Shown here one piece after another: positions 44,036 through 51,339 of a stretch of 64,000 nucleotides of DNA. The DNA comes from Rhodococcus pyridinivorans (GTDB taxonomy: Bacteria > Actinomycetota > Actinomycetes > Mycobacteriales > Mycobacteriaceae), in NCBI RefSeq assembly GCF_900105195.1, contig NZ_FNRX01000003.1:34001-98000 (forward strand), read 5' to 3'. How positions within the stretch are numbered: position 1 is the first letter of the stretch; every line of letters begins with the position of its first letter. The notes beneath the pieces are model-generated. The model worked only from the letters and a program-made list of their open reading frames with translations. It ran no database searches and had not been told where the DNA came from. The position numbers and the translations under genes were made by a program.

Positions 44036-44304
44036 GCGCTGGTCCGTTCGTCGAGGGCGTCGGCGATGTCGAGCACGGGAGTCGGGTCGGGGTGGCCGAT
44101 GGCCGAGTGGCCGATGGTGGCGCGAGCGATGACGCTTCCGTCGATGGTGATGGTGACTGCGCTACCGGCGGGCGCACCGTAGGCGAGCGCGAGCGTGCGC
44201 GCTGCTTCGGCGGCGTCGGAGGCGGCGGCCGCGTGGGTGAAGGTGCAGCCAGAATCGGAGTGCGCGACGGTGGGCGCGGTCAGCGTGACGGTCCAGACGA
44301 TCAT
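44032..44304 (-). CDS. Hypothetical protein, first gene of the DnaB-N/Fic block
   Basis: A 90-residue protein with AAGGAGCG before the start at 44304. It reads IVWTVTLTAPTVAHSDSGCTFTHAAAASDAAEAARTLALAYGAPAGSAVTITIDGSVIARATIGHS..., a small alpha/beta fold by pattern. It is coupled to the DnaB-N gene by a four-base overlap. Its control region is phased array E. No family recognised. Confidence 0.65.
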   Translation of the reverse strand: MIVWTVTLTAPTVAHSDSGCTFTHAAAASDAAEAARTLALAYGAPAGSAVTITIDGSVIARATIGHSAIGHPDPTPVLDIADALDERTSA

Positions 44305-44386
44305 TGCGGCGCTCCTTCGGCTTGACGGGGTTTCCCCAGGTACTCGCCCATTGTCGCTTAATTGACATGCTTTGTGAAGCCTTTTC

Positions 44387-44434
44387 GATGCGTTTTACAT
44401 GATTGTGTGGTTGTTTTTTGATTCTTTTGTGATG
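44387..44434 (-). promoter_or_regulatory. Array E: five phased 11-bp repeats
   Basis: Cores at 44387 (GATG), 44398 (CATG), 44409 (GGTT), 44420 (GATT) and 44431 (GATG), exactly 11 bp apart. On the minus strand most units fit CAYCRRAAAAN with one or two changes. The array lies 83 bp upstream of the gene at 44032-44304 and just downstream of the ParB-like gene. Confidence 0.7.
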
Positions 44435-44458
44435 CGTAGGCGAGGGCCGTGCCGGAGC

Positions 44459-44493
44459 CGTCGACTGGGGTTCGATACCCCGGTCGACGGCCA
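44459..44493 (+). other. tRNA-like acceptor/T-arm minihelix
   Basis: A 35-nt hairpin with CGTCGAC paired to GTCGACG (7 bp), then TGGGG paired to CCCCG (5 bp) around the loop TTCGATA, ending in unpaired G and CCA. These numbers equal those of a tRNA acceptor stem stacked on a T-arm, including a T-loop consensus and 3' CCA. No D-arm or anticodon arm is present. It may be a chance terminator, a tRNA-derived integration scar or a tRNA mimic. Confidence 0.45.
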
Positions 44494-44530
44494 TGCGTGC
44501 CGGGGGCCGGCACCCGGCGAGTGGTCCGGC

Positions 44531-44561
44531 CCGGTGGGCGGCCGATACGACCGCCCACCGG
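44531..44561 (-). terminator. Terminator of the ParB-like gene
   Basis: Perfect 11-bp stem CCGGTGGGCGG with a nine-base loop, nine bases past the stop at 44570 on the minus strand. Confidence 0.75.
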
Positions 44562-44569
44562 AAGGGGCG

Positions 44570-46039
44570 TTACTGCTCGTCGAGGGGGTCGAGTCCGGCG
44601 GCGCGGCGTTCGATGTCGGCGAGGGTGTAGCCCTGGGCTTCGATGGCGCGCAGGTAGAACTGCGACAGGTCGGTGGGCTTGCGCCAGTGCTCGACGCCGA
44701 CCTGGGACTCGAGGGTGATGAGGATGTGGGCGCGCAGCAGGACCAGGGCGCGGAGGTCGGTGGCGCTTGCGAGCTTCGCGAGCGTGTCGGACGTGGGGAG
44801 CATCTGTTCGGCGAGGGTGCGGGCGTGATAGGCGGCGGGGATCTGGGGCCACTTCATCAGCACTGTTGCCACGAATGAGGCGGTGGCCTTGGGGGCGGTC
44901 TTGCGGGTGGTCTGCCGGGCGATCCACTTGCGGCGGACCTCGGTGGCGGCTCGCCATTCGCGGTTGTTCTCGATCACTTCGCGCCGCTGAGCTGCGCGGT
45001 CCTCGGCACTTTGTTCCTGTTCGGACTCGGCGGGGCGAGGGTGTCCCCACCAGGTGCGCCAAGGGGTGTCTTCGATATTGACGACGTGCCAGTACAGCGT
45101 GGTCTCGTGGTTTTCGACGACGTTCTCGCGGGGAATCATCCATTCCTCGCGAGCATCGCCGTCGGGTAGCTCGTCCACGATGTAGTCCGCGTCGATCTCG
45201 TCGCCGCTCTCGCGGTCGAAATAGGTGGTGCAGCTGTAGACGTACATCCCGAGGTGTCCGAGGGCGGCGACTTCTTCGATGGCGGGCGTGTTGCCTTTTT
45301 CGTCGGTGACGCGCTCGACCAGCTGGCTGGTCCCCTCCCCCACTCTCTCGTGAAGAGCACCGAGCGGCACGGCGGCGATGGAGTGTTCTGCGAGGTACGC
45401 CTCGGCGCGGGCCAGTGCGGCATTGCGTTCGGTGCGGCGCAACCGTTCGGCGGCGAGTGCGTGGTCGAGTCGTCCGCTGCCGATGGCCCACTCGATGCGG
45501 CGGACGACAGCGGGATCGTCGCTGAACTCGGCGAGGGCGGCGGCTTGTTCGATGGTCAGCTCGCCTCGTTGCACAGCGTCGCGCTGCTCGGTGTCGCGCA
45601 AGGTCAGGGCCGCCTCGATCTCGGTGCGGGGTGCCTTGGTGCGACGGGCGATCTTGGTGGAGGTCAGCCCGTGGTCGGCCAGGGTCTCGAACAGGGCCAG
45701 GCGTTCGCCGTTGGTGATCGCGGCGCGGTGTTCGTTCTCGCTCCACTGGGTGACGAGCCGTTCGACGGCGGCGTCGGTGCCATCGCCTTCGTCGCCGACG
45801 ATGAGGGTGGGGATCTGGGTCAGTCCGGCCTCGAGGGCTGCGGCGGTGCGGCGGTGGCCGGTGAGCACGCGCAGGGGTCCGGCGGCGGTGCGGCACACAG
45901 TGATGGGGGTCAGAACCCCTTGCTCTGCGATCGACTCGCGGAAGGCATCGGTCAGGCGCAGGTCATGTCGGATGTTGGAGTCGGTGAGCAGGTCAGCGGG
46001 GTCGACGGTGGCGAATTCAGCGGTGCTTCCGTTGTTCAT
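44570..46039 (-). CDS. ParB/Spo0J-like nuclease-domain protein
   Basis: A 489-residue protein. Residues 10-110 form a ParB N-terminal domain (VDPADLLTDSNIRHDLRLTDAFRESIAEQGVLTPITVCRTAAGPLRVLTGHRRTAAALEAGLTQIPTLIV), where GHRRTAAA corresponds to the CTP-binding GERR-like box. A helix-turn-helix region follows (RLALFETLADHGLTSTKIARRTKAPRTEIEAALTLRD). The C-terminal 250 residues are not typical of ParB. It is not next to parA, so it may be a regulator or second stability factor rather than the partner of ParA. The promoter carries array D. Confidence 0.87.
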   Translation of the reverse strand: MNNGSTAEFATVDPADLLTDSNIRHDLRLTDAFRESIAEQGVLTPITVCRTAAGPLRVLTGHRRTAAALEAGLTQIPTLIVGDEGDGTDAAVERLVTQWSENEHRAAITNGERLALFETLADHGLTSTKIARRTKAPRTEIEAALTLRDTEQRDAVQRGELTIEQAAALAEFSDDPAVVRRIEWAIGSGRLDHALAAERLRRTERNAALARAEAYLAEHSIAAVPLGALHERVGEGTSQLVERVTDEKGNTPAIEEVAALGHLGMYVYSCTTYFDRESGDEIDADYIVDELPDGDAREEWMIPRENVVENHETTLYWHVVNIEDTPWRTWWGHPRPAESEQEQSAEDRAAQRREVIENNREWRAATEVRRKWIARQTTRKTAPKATASFVATVLMKWPQIPAAYHARTLAEQMLPTSDTLAKLASATDLRALVLLRAHILITLESQVGVEHWRKPTDLSQFYLRAIEAQGYTLADIERRAAGLDPLDEQ

Positions 46040-46045
46040 GGCTCA

Positions 46046-46109
46046 AGTTTACATCTGTTTTGATGATTTTTCGATGTTTTATTGGTGTCTATTCGATGTT
46101 TTCTTGGTG
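46046..46109 (-). promoter_or_regulatory. Array D: five phased 11-bp repeats plus -10 box, ParB-like promoter
   Basis: GATG/GGTG cores at 46062, 46073, 46084, 46095 and 46106, all 11 bp apart. The -10 candidate TAAACT is the complement of 46046-46051, the same distance from the ATG (46039) as at DUF4192. The flanks otherwise differ from repeats A to C, so conservation here is of the array itself. Confidence 0.8.
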
Positions 46110-46158
46110 ACTGTTGTCACACTTTTTACCCTCTGAGCTGGGGTTTCCGTGAAACGCA

Positions 46159-46184
46159 AACGGCCCCGCCGGGGCGAGGCCGTT
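46159..46184 (-). terminator. Terminator of the 46.2-kb gene
   Basis: Stem AACGGCC.CGCC with GGCG.GGCCGTT, four bases past the stop of the minus-strand gene. Confidence 0.7.
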
Positions 46185-46187
46185 GGT

Positions 46188-46655
46188 TCAGTCTTTTATG
46201 CGGTCATGGATGGGCAGGATCATGGATCGGTGGCCGAGATACCGTTCGGACAGCTCGCCCAGTCTCGAGTCGGAGGTTCCGGCGTAGTTGCCTCCGAACA
46301 TCACCACTCGTCCCGACTCGGTGAGTTCGTACCGACGACGGTCGGCGTTCCATTCGACTCTGACCAGAGCGGCATGGCCGCCTTCGATGAAGGCGTGGCG
46401 TCGAATCCGTACGGCGACGGTGGGGCTGATCTGCTCATGGCCGCCGACGTGGCTTCGCATTCCGTGGGGGGTACAGCCGGACGGCAGTGACGTGATGTGG
46501 CCCGTGCGGGCGCGGCGCTCGTCGAGGACGCCGACCAGAAGAAGAGTGTCGGCGGCGGCGCTGATACCGCCGTTGGTGCAGTCGCCGAGGCGGTGGGCGC
46601 GGTAGACGTCGAGCAGGAGACCGGCGGGGCGATGGTCGTTCTCGTTGTTGTTCAT
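46188..46655 (-). CDS. Hypothetical protein with MNNNEN leader
   Basis: A 155-residue protein from ATG 46655. Its first six residues equal those of the DUF4192 protein because repeat B includes the start codon. The remainder (LLLDVYRAHRLGDCTNGGISAAADTLLLVGVLDERRARTGHI...YELTESGRVVMFGGNYAGTSDSRLGELSERYLGHRSMILPIHDRIKD) is not a family I recognise. Expression should follow array B. Confidence 0.72.
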   Translation of the reverse strand: MNNNENDHRPAGLLLDVYRAHRLGDCTNGGISAAADTLLLVGVLDERRARTGHITSLPSGCTPHGMRSHVGGHEQISPTVAVRIRRHAFIEGGHAALVRVEWNADRRRYELTESGRVVMFGGNYAGTSDSRLGELSERYLGHRSMILPIHDRIKD

Positions 46656-47002
46656 ACCTCTAGTTTACATCTGTTTTGATGCTTTTCCGATGTTTTTCTG
46701 GTGTTTGTTCGGTGCTTTTCTGGTGATGCTGGTCAACCGTTTATAGGCTATGACCTGCGGTTTTGCGGGTGTAGCGGGGGTTCGGTGGCGGTGGTGGAGC
46801 GGGTACCTCGGTCGGTCGGTGCTGCCCTGGTGAACCGGGCGCGGTGACTGCCGGGCAAGGGCGGGTTTTCCCTTGCTCGGTGGTCGGCGGGTCCGGTAGG
46901 GCCGTGCGGGGTGACCGGGCGCGGTGCACGCGGAGCGCGGGAACCTTGGGAGGGAGGGACAGGGGTCCGGGGGCGGAGCCCCCCGGGATCGGTAGAGCGA
47001 TG
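46655..47002. repeat. Long direct repeat, copy B (about 350 bp) with phased array B
   Basis: Nearly identical to 5041-5390 and 50701-51045. GATG/GGTG cores lie at 46678, 46689, 46700, 46711 and 46722, 11 bp apart, and the TAAACT -10 is at the standard distance from ATG 46655. The match ends shortly after the GGGGTCCGGGGGCGG hairpin. Confidence 0.85.
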
Positions 47003-47051
47003 CGGGTCGGGCCGGGAGTTTCTGTGCCTGTACACGAGGCCCGCATAGACC

Positions 47052-47149
47052 GAAGGCCCCGACCAGGAGGGGCGGGTTCACATGATCGTCGCAACCTCTC
47101 GTTGAGAGTGTTGCGACGATCATGTGAACCCGCCGAGGTCGGGGCCTTC
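47052..47149. repeat. 98-bp near-perfect palindrome next to the partition operon
   Basis: Arms GAAGGCCCCGACC (47052-47064 with 47137-47149), then the 25-bp block 47071-47095 with its exact complement 47110-47134 (GGCGGGTTCACATGATCGTCG...), then CTCTC GTT GAGAG at the centre. Only a few bases between the outer and inner blocks do not pair. It lies 22 bp past the stop of the RHH gene. Candidate roles are centromere, recombination or single-strand origin site, or an oversized terminator. Confidence 0.85.
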
Positions 47150-47170
47150 AACGGTTGGACTGTGGGGCGG

Positions 47171-47512
47171 TCAGTCCTCGTCGGTGCTGTCGTTCTTGCT
47201 GCCGCGGGTTTTGCGCCGGCGCACCTTCTCCACCTCGGGGAAGGGCTCGCCGCCGTTGTATTCCTCTTCGAGCTTGTGGGTGTACTCGGCGATGGCGGCC
47301 TCGATGAAGCTGTTGAGACTGCCGTGTGCGCCGGGGTAGACACCGCGCAGACCCTTTTGAGCGTTGGTCGCAGCGTCGATGACGGATTCGGCGAGGGTGA
47401 ACGTGCGCCGGGTCAAGGTGGGTTGCTGCACGATCTTCTTCGGTGCTGCGGACCGTGCCGGGACGTTCTCGTCGGGAGCTTCGGCGTCGAACATGCTGCG
47501 GATGTCGCTCAT
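47171..47512 (-). CDS. Ribbon-helix-helix partition protein paired with ParA (ParB-like centromere binder)
   Basis: A 113-residue protein whose start overlaps the parA stop (ATGA). Residues 34-85 (RRTFTLAESVIDAATNAQKGLRGVYPGAHGSLNSFIEAAIAEYTHKLEEEYNGGEPFPEV) give a beta strand followed by two helices, an RHH fold. It shares SL.SF.EAA..E....LE.E.N.G.P with the two RHH proteins beside repA. Small RHH proteins coupled to ParA bind centromere repeats and often repress plasmid promoters. It is my leading candidate for the protein that reads the 11-bp arrays; that is inference. Confidence 0.82.
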   Translation of the reverse strand: MSDIRSMFDAEAPDENVPARSAAPKKIVQQPTLTRRTFTLAESVIDAATNAQKGLRGVYPGAHGSLNSFIEAAIAEYTHKLEEEYNGGEPFPEVEKVRRRKTRGSKNDSTDED

Positions 47513-48309
47513 GACTTCTTCCTTTGGGTAATGGTGGTGGCCAGGTCGTCATAGACCAAGGCGTGACGCCAACCGTCCTTCGTGTCGGCGAGGGATACTC
47601 CGTCGTTGACGGCCCTCTTGATCGGCTCGGCGGATCGGACGCTGCCGAGGACGGGGATGCCGGCCTCGGTGAATTGGGTGGTCCAGGCGCGAGCGAGGAC
47701 CGTTCCGGACTGCACCTTGTTGAGGATGGTGCCGCGGACCCACAGAGTGCTGTTATGCCGCTTCTTGATGCTCTGGGCGTACGAGGTCACGCCCTGCATG
47801 GCCGCGATGCTGAAATCATGCGCTTCGTTGAGAACGATGAGCTGGTCAGAGGCCACGAGCGCGCACATCTCGAGGGCATTTCGCGTGGGGGAGCAGTCGA
47901 TGAGGATGTAGTCGTAGCGGTCACGGATCGGCTCGAGTGATTCCCGCAGGACGTGGGGGCCTTCGATGGGATCGTTGGTGATGTTCTTCTCGGCGGCGAT
48001 GAGGTGGGCCGCGTTCGCAGGGGCGGCGATGAGATCGACGCCGGGGCGTATTGCACCGAGGATCGCCTCGGCAGCGGGCTTTCGGGTCTCCGGGTCTATA
48101 TCGACGATGTGATCGGCGGTCACCTTCGCTGCGGCACGGAGGTCGGGCTGCAACTTGGTGAGGGTGTGGGTGAGGTTGCCGGAGGGATCAAGGTCGACCA
48201 GGAGCACCTTTTCGCCGGCACGGGCGAGGGCTTCACCGACGTTGAGCACGGTGGTGGTCTTGCCCACCCCGCCCTTCTCGTTGCCGATCAGAATGATTTT
48301 CGAACTCAT
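47509..48309 (-). CDS. parA: ParA-family partition ATPase
   Basis: A 266-residue protein from ATG 48309, with AAAGGGAGG upstream (a longer frame from 48330 starts MHQEREA). The deviant Walker A motif is GNEKGGVGKTTTVLN at residues 9-20; Walker A' is LLVDLDPSGN, and YDYILIDCSPTRNALEMCAL carries Walker B. Short N-terminus and size fit type Ib ParA proteins, which work with RHH partners. It moves plasmid copies over the nucleoid. The promoter holds a TATTAT -10 (complement of 48329-48334) inside array G. Confidence 0.95.
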   Translation of the reverse strand: MSSKIILIGNEKGGVGKTTTVLNVGEALARAGEKVLLVDLDPSGNLTHTLTKLQPDLRAAAKVTADHIVDIDPETRKPAAEAILGAIRPGVDLIAAPANAAHLIAAEKNITNDPIEGPHVLRESLEPIRDRYDYILIDCSPTRNALEMCALVASDQLIVLNEAHDFSIAAMQGVTSYAQSIKKRHNSTLWVRGTILNKVQSGTVLARAWTTQFTEAGIPVLGSVRSAEPIKRAVNDGVSLADTKDGWRHALVYDDLATTITQRKKS

Positions 48310-48323
48310 GGCCTCCCTTTCCT

Positions 48324-48394
48324 GATGCAATAATACATCACTTCTGATTCATAAAGCGTGCTTTTCTGGTTCTTATCGGATGGCGGTTTCGTGA
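48324..48394 (-). promoter_or_regulatory. Array G: phased 11-bp repeats at the parA promoter
   Basis: Cores at 48324 (GATG), 48346 (GATT), 48368 (GGTT) and 48379 (GATG) keep the 11-bp register, with weaker units at 48335, 48357 and 48390. GATG CAATAATA CATC around the -10 is a small dyad. Degeneracy is higher than at arrays A, B and D. Confidence 0.6.
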
Positions 48395-48461
48395 CTGTTG
48401 CGGACTGGGTGGTGTTGCATCTGTTCAGGTGCGGTTTTCATGTCAGTGGTGGATGGAACGG

Positions 48462-48492
48462 CGACGGCCAGGGCTCGATGCCCTGGCCGTCG
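48462..48492 (-). terminator. Hairpin upstream of parA
   Basis: Perfect 13-bp stem CGACGGCCAGGGC with a five-base loop. It probably stops read-through from the 48.8-50.7 kb operon into parA. No gene is seen between 48310 and 48790. Confidence 0.7.
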
Positions 48493-48746
48493 GCCACCGC
48501 TGCCACTGGGGGTGGGGGTGGCTTGAATCTGGTTGCGTTCGCGGGGTTTCCAGTCCTGTCGGCTGGTGCGTGACGCTAGCCAACATCCAACACTATCGGT
48601 GGCGCTCGTGCACAGGGGGGCCGCTGGGATTCGCGTCGGCTCGTGGTCGGCGGTGGGGTCTGTGCGGCGCAGCCGCTCCTTCGGGTTCGGTTCTCGGCCG
48701 GCCTCGCGGTGGTGGCAGACCGTAGGGGTGGGGCGGATATGGCGGC

Positions 48747-48785
48747 GGCCCGAGCCGGGGCCGTGAGGGGCGTCCGGCTCGGGCC
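48747..48785 (-). terminator. Terminator of the zinc-ribbon gene
   Basis: Perfect 12-bp stem GGCCCGAGCCGG with complement at 48774-48785, six bases past the stop at 48791. Confidence 0.7.
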
Positions 48786-48790
48786 ATGGG

Positions 48791-49186
48791 TCAGCGGATC
48801 TCGCGGCACTGTCGGCATTCCCACCCTTGGGGGCGGAGAAGGCAGGTTCGTCGTTTTTCGCAGAGCCAGCAGGTCTGGTTGGCTTTTTCGGCTTCGCCGC
48901 GTTCCTGCGCTGCGGCTTTTTCGTGTTCGGCTGTGCGGCGTTCTCGCTCGGTGTCCAGGTCGTTGTGCTGGGCCGCGGTGGGTAGTGCGCGCATCGTGCG
49001 GTAGGCGGCGGCGGTGCCTGCGTCTCGTTCTGCGAGGTCGGCGGCGGTGTAGCTCGGGGGTCGGTCGGCTTCGTGCAGCATGGGTCCGAAGATCGTGCGG
49101 CAGGTCTGGCAGGGGGTGAGTTCGTCGGTGACGGGCTGTGTGCATCCGGGGATGATGCACTCGGCGAACAGGGATTGGGCGGTCAT
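48791..49186 (-). CDS. Small double zinc-ribbon protein
   Basis: A 131-residue protein from ATG 49186. Two Cys groups are visible: CIIPGCTQPVTDELTPCQTC near residue 10 and CWLCEKRRTCLLRPQGWECRQC at the C-terminus, each able to bind one zinc, joined by an Arg/Glu-rich helix. It is the last gene of the 50.7-kb operon. Possibly a nucleic-acid-binding plasmid protein; no family named. Confidence 0.72.
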   Translation of the reverse strand: MTAQSLFAECIIPGCTQPVTDELTPCQTCRTIFGPMLHEADRPPSYTAADLAERDAGTAAAYRTMRALPTAAQHNDLDTERERRTAEHEKAAAQERGEAEKANQTCWLCEKRRTCLLRPQGWECRQCREIR

Positions 49187-49210
49187 GGCGTCCTCGCGGC
49201 GAGTGGGGAC

Positions 49211-49239
49211 CGGCGGCCGCGAGGGGGTCGCGGCCGCCG
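49211..49239 (-). terminator. Intergenic hairpin before the zinc-ribbon gene
   Basis: Perfect 12-bp stem CGGCGGCCGCGA with five-G loop between the DUF3560 stop and the next start. It may attenuate read-through within the operon. Confidence 0.65.
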
Positions 49240-49248
49240 GATTGTGGG

Positions 49249-50190
49249 TTACTGACCTGGGCGGATGGGGGTGTGGGCGTCCTCGGCGCGGGCGTCGGTG
49301 ATCTTGTCGTAGGGCAGTCGGTCGGTCCAGCTGTAGGCGGTGGCGACGGTGACCGACTTTGCGTTGACTCGGATCACCTTGTGCCAGGTGCCGGAGCAGT
49401 TGACGAAGCATCCGGGGCGTAGGTCGGCGCGGCTGTAGAGCTTGGGGCCGTCGGTGGCGTCCTGTTCGGTGCGTACTGCGGTCCAGTATTCGATGTCGCG
49501 CTCGAGTTCGGCTTTGTTGAGTTCGAGTTGGTGCATGTGGTTGCTGGTCTCGGCGGTGTGTCCGGCAGCGCGGTACTTGGTGAGGTGACGTTCGATGCTG
49601 CGTAGTTCGACGCTTTGTCGTTCGATGCGGCGGTGGATCACTGCGGGGGTGTAGCGGTGATCGGTGCTGCGGGCGGCGATGCGGGCGGATTCGGCGGCTG
49701 AGCGGGCGGCGGCGTCGGCTTCGATCGCGGCGCGGGCGGTGGTGTGGGCGCGGTCGAGGGCGCGGCGGTGGCGTCGTTCGCTGTGATGTCCCACTTTGAT
49801 GGGTTCTCCGCCTTCGGGCAGTGCGGCACAGGCGTGGTCGTGGCGTGCGTGGGCGGTGTCGGCGGCGGTGGCTTTGCGTTCGGCCTTGGCTGTGAGGGCG
49901 GCGGCGCGGTGGGTCAGACGCTCGTTGTGGTCGTGGTGGGCGTCGGTGCCGTCGCGGAGGGTGGTGTCGATGTCGGTTTCGACGTCGTGTCCGGCGGCGC
50001 GCAGGGCGGCGGCGGTGTGTTCGATGCGGGCGAGGTGGGGGGCGCGGTCGCGGCTGTGGGGGATGTACCAGGCGGTGATGCTGCGTCCCCATTTCCAACC
50101 TGCGGTTTTGAGGATCGGGGCGGTGCCGTCGCCTTTGCTGGTGCCGTCGATGATCGTGCCCGCTGTGGGGGTGTGCGTGATGGTGAGCAT
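49249..50190 (-). CDS. DUF3560 family protein
   Basis: A 313-residue protein from ATG 50190; longer frames run through the hairpin at 50221-50257. It begins MLTITHTPTAGTIIDGTSKGDGTAPILKTAGWKWGRSITAWYIPHSRDRAPHLARIEHTAAALRAAGHDVETDID, and has GHHSERRHRRALDRAHTTARAAIEADAAARSAAESARIAARS, the His/Arg-rich core of DUF3560. The C-terminus has SRADLRPGCFVNCSGTWHKVIRVNAKSVTVATAYSWTDRLPYDKI, a small barrel-like domain. The family is frequent on actinobacterial plasmids; biochemical role unknown. Confidence 0.8.
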   Translation of the reverse strand: MLTITHTPTAGTIIDGTSKGDGTAPILKTAGWKWGRSITAWYIPHSRDRAPHLARIEHTAAALRAAGHDVETDIDTTLRDGTDAHHDHNERLTHRAAALTAKAERKATAADTAHARHDHACAALPEGGEPIKVGHHSERRHRRALDRAHTTARAAIEADAAARSAAESARIAARSTDHRYTPAVIHRRIERQSVELRSIERHLTKYRAAGHTAETSNHMHQLELNKAELERDIEYWTAVRTEQDATDGPKLYSRADLRPGCFVNCSGTWHKVIRVNAKSVTVATAYSWTDRLPYDKITDARAEDAHTPIRPGQ

Positions 50191-50220
50191 GTGCGCGTTT
50201 CCTGTTCGGGTCGGTAGTGC

Positions 50221-50257
50221 GCGCCGGTGGGGAGTCGCGGTGACTCCCCACCGGCGC
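50221..50257 (-). terminator. Very strong intergenic hairpin before DUF3560
   Basis: Perfect 16-bp stem GCGCCGGTGGGGAGTC with a five-base loop, between the 50.3-kb small gene and the DUF3560 gene. Confidence 0.7.
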
Positions 50258-50267
50258 GGAGGGTGGA

Positions 50268-50483
50268 TCAGTACTCGGCGATGAAGACAGGCCAGTGGGG
50301 GTCTGGGCGGGTGGTCCAGCGGAGGATCGTCCGCCAGTAGGTGGTGGTCCGGTAGGCGCGTTCCTCGTGGTGGGGGCACATGACCCACTCGCCGTCGGTG
50401 TGGGTGGCTTTGGTGGTGCAGCCGTTGTAGTCGCACCACTGGTCGGGAAGCTCGAGTGTCTGGACGGGGGCGGGAGTGGTCAT
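50268..50483 (-). CDS. Small hypothetical protein (71 aa)
   Basis: Reads TTPAPVQTLELPDQWCDYNGCTTKATHTDGEWVMCPHHEERAYRTTTYWRTILRWTTRPDPHWPVFIAEY. Cys residues in CDYNGC and CPHHE could bind one zinc. It sits in the operon starting at 50701. No known family. Confidence 0.65.
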   Translation of the reverse strand: MTTPAPVQTLELPDQWCDYNGCTTKATHTDGEWVMCPHHEERAYRTTTYWRTILRWTTRPDPHWPVFIAEY

Positions 50484-50509
50484 CGCGTCTTTCCTTCCGG
50501 GGTGGTCGG

Positions 50510-50701
50510 TCAGCTGAGGCCGGATTCGATTGCGGCGCTGATTTCGTCCTCGGTCATGCCTGCGGCACGGGCGGCGGCCTTGGTGTCGCGGGACTCGGCC
50601 AGGACTACGGAGATGCCCTTGCCGGTCGAGATGTTCTCGAGCAGGGCATCGATGTCGCGGCCGAGGTTGTGGAGCTTCGCGATGATCTCTTCCTTGGTCA
50701 T
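50510..50701 (-). CDS. Small hypothetical protein (63 aa), first gene of the 50.7-kb operon
   Basis: Reads TKEEIIAKLHNLGRDIDALLENISTGKGISVVLAESRDTKAAARAAGMTEDEISAAIESGLS. It is mostly helical and acidic. It begins directly at the end of repeat C and array C, with the same start-to-array spacing as the DUF4192 gene. No family recognised. Confidence 0.65.
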   Translation of the reverse strand: MTKEEIIAKLHNLGRDIDALLENISTGKGISVVLAESRDTKAAARAAGMTEDEISAAIESGLS

Positions 50702-51295
50702 GACTCTAGTTTACATCTGTTTTGATGCTTTTTCGATGTTTTGTTGCTAATTTTTTGGTGCTTTTCTGGTGATGCCGGTCACACGTTTTTAGGCTATGAC
50801 CTGCGGTTTTGCGGGTGTATCGGGGGTTCGGTGGCGGTGGTGGAGCGGGTACCTCGGTCGGTCGGTGCTGCGCTGGTGAACCGGGCGCGGTGACTGCCGG
50901 GCAAGGGCGGGTTTTCCCTTGCTCGGTGGTCGGCGGGTCCGGTAGGGCCGTGCGGGGTGACCGGGCGCGGTGCACGCGGAGCGCGGGAACCTTGGGAGGG
51001 AGGGACAGGGGTCCGGGGGCGGAGCCCCTGGGGATCGGTAGAGCCGATGCTCACGGCAGACGAGCCGGGGCACACTCCTAGCCAGCGCGAGGCGGCACCG
51101 TCCGCCGGCCGCGGGAGCATACGTTTACCGGCCCCGAGACCAACGAGGCAAAGATCCGCCTGCCACACCGACCCTCGAAGCACACTGCTCGTCGACACCC
51201 GAGACGACCCGAAGGGGGTCCGGGGGCGAATCGCCCCTGGTCAACGCCGCAAATGCGGCTCGGCGCACCGATCCGGGGACGATTCCCGAGTTCGA
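50701..51295. repeat. Long direct repeat, copy C (about 595 bp) with phased array C
   Basis: Matches repeat A over its full length and B over the first 350 bp. GATG/GGTG cores at 50724, 50735, 50757 and 50768 keep the 11-bp register; the middle unit (50746) has decayed to GCTA. The TAAACT -10 stands at its usual place before the ATG at 50701. No gene is evident in the rest; the frame at 51125-51334 is a product of the repeat. Confidence 0.83.
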
Positions 51296-51339
51296 TACGC
51301 CGAGGTGAGGCTGGCAGGCATCAGACGTGGACATTTTTT

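Noticed and set aside
44459-44493. A genuine tRNA gene
   Set aside because: Only acceptor and T-arm are present; no D-arm, anticodon arm or 70+ nt cloverleaf can be drawn. Listed as a minihelix-like hairpin instead.
51125-51334. Small minus-strand frame beginning right at array F
   Set aside because: It lies mostly in repeat C, and a related frame exists in repeat A (5458-5643) without sense conservation, so it looks like a by-product of repeated DNA. I note its start position next to the array as the only point in favour.
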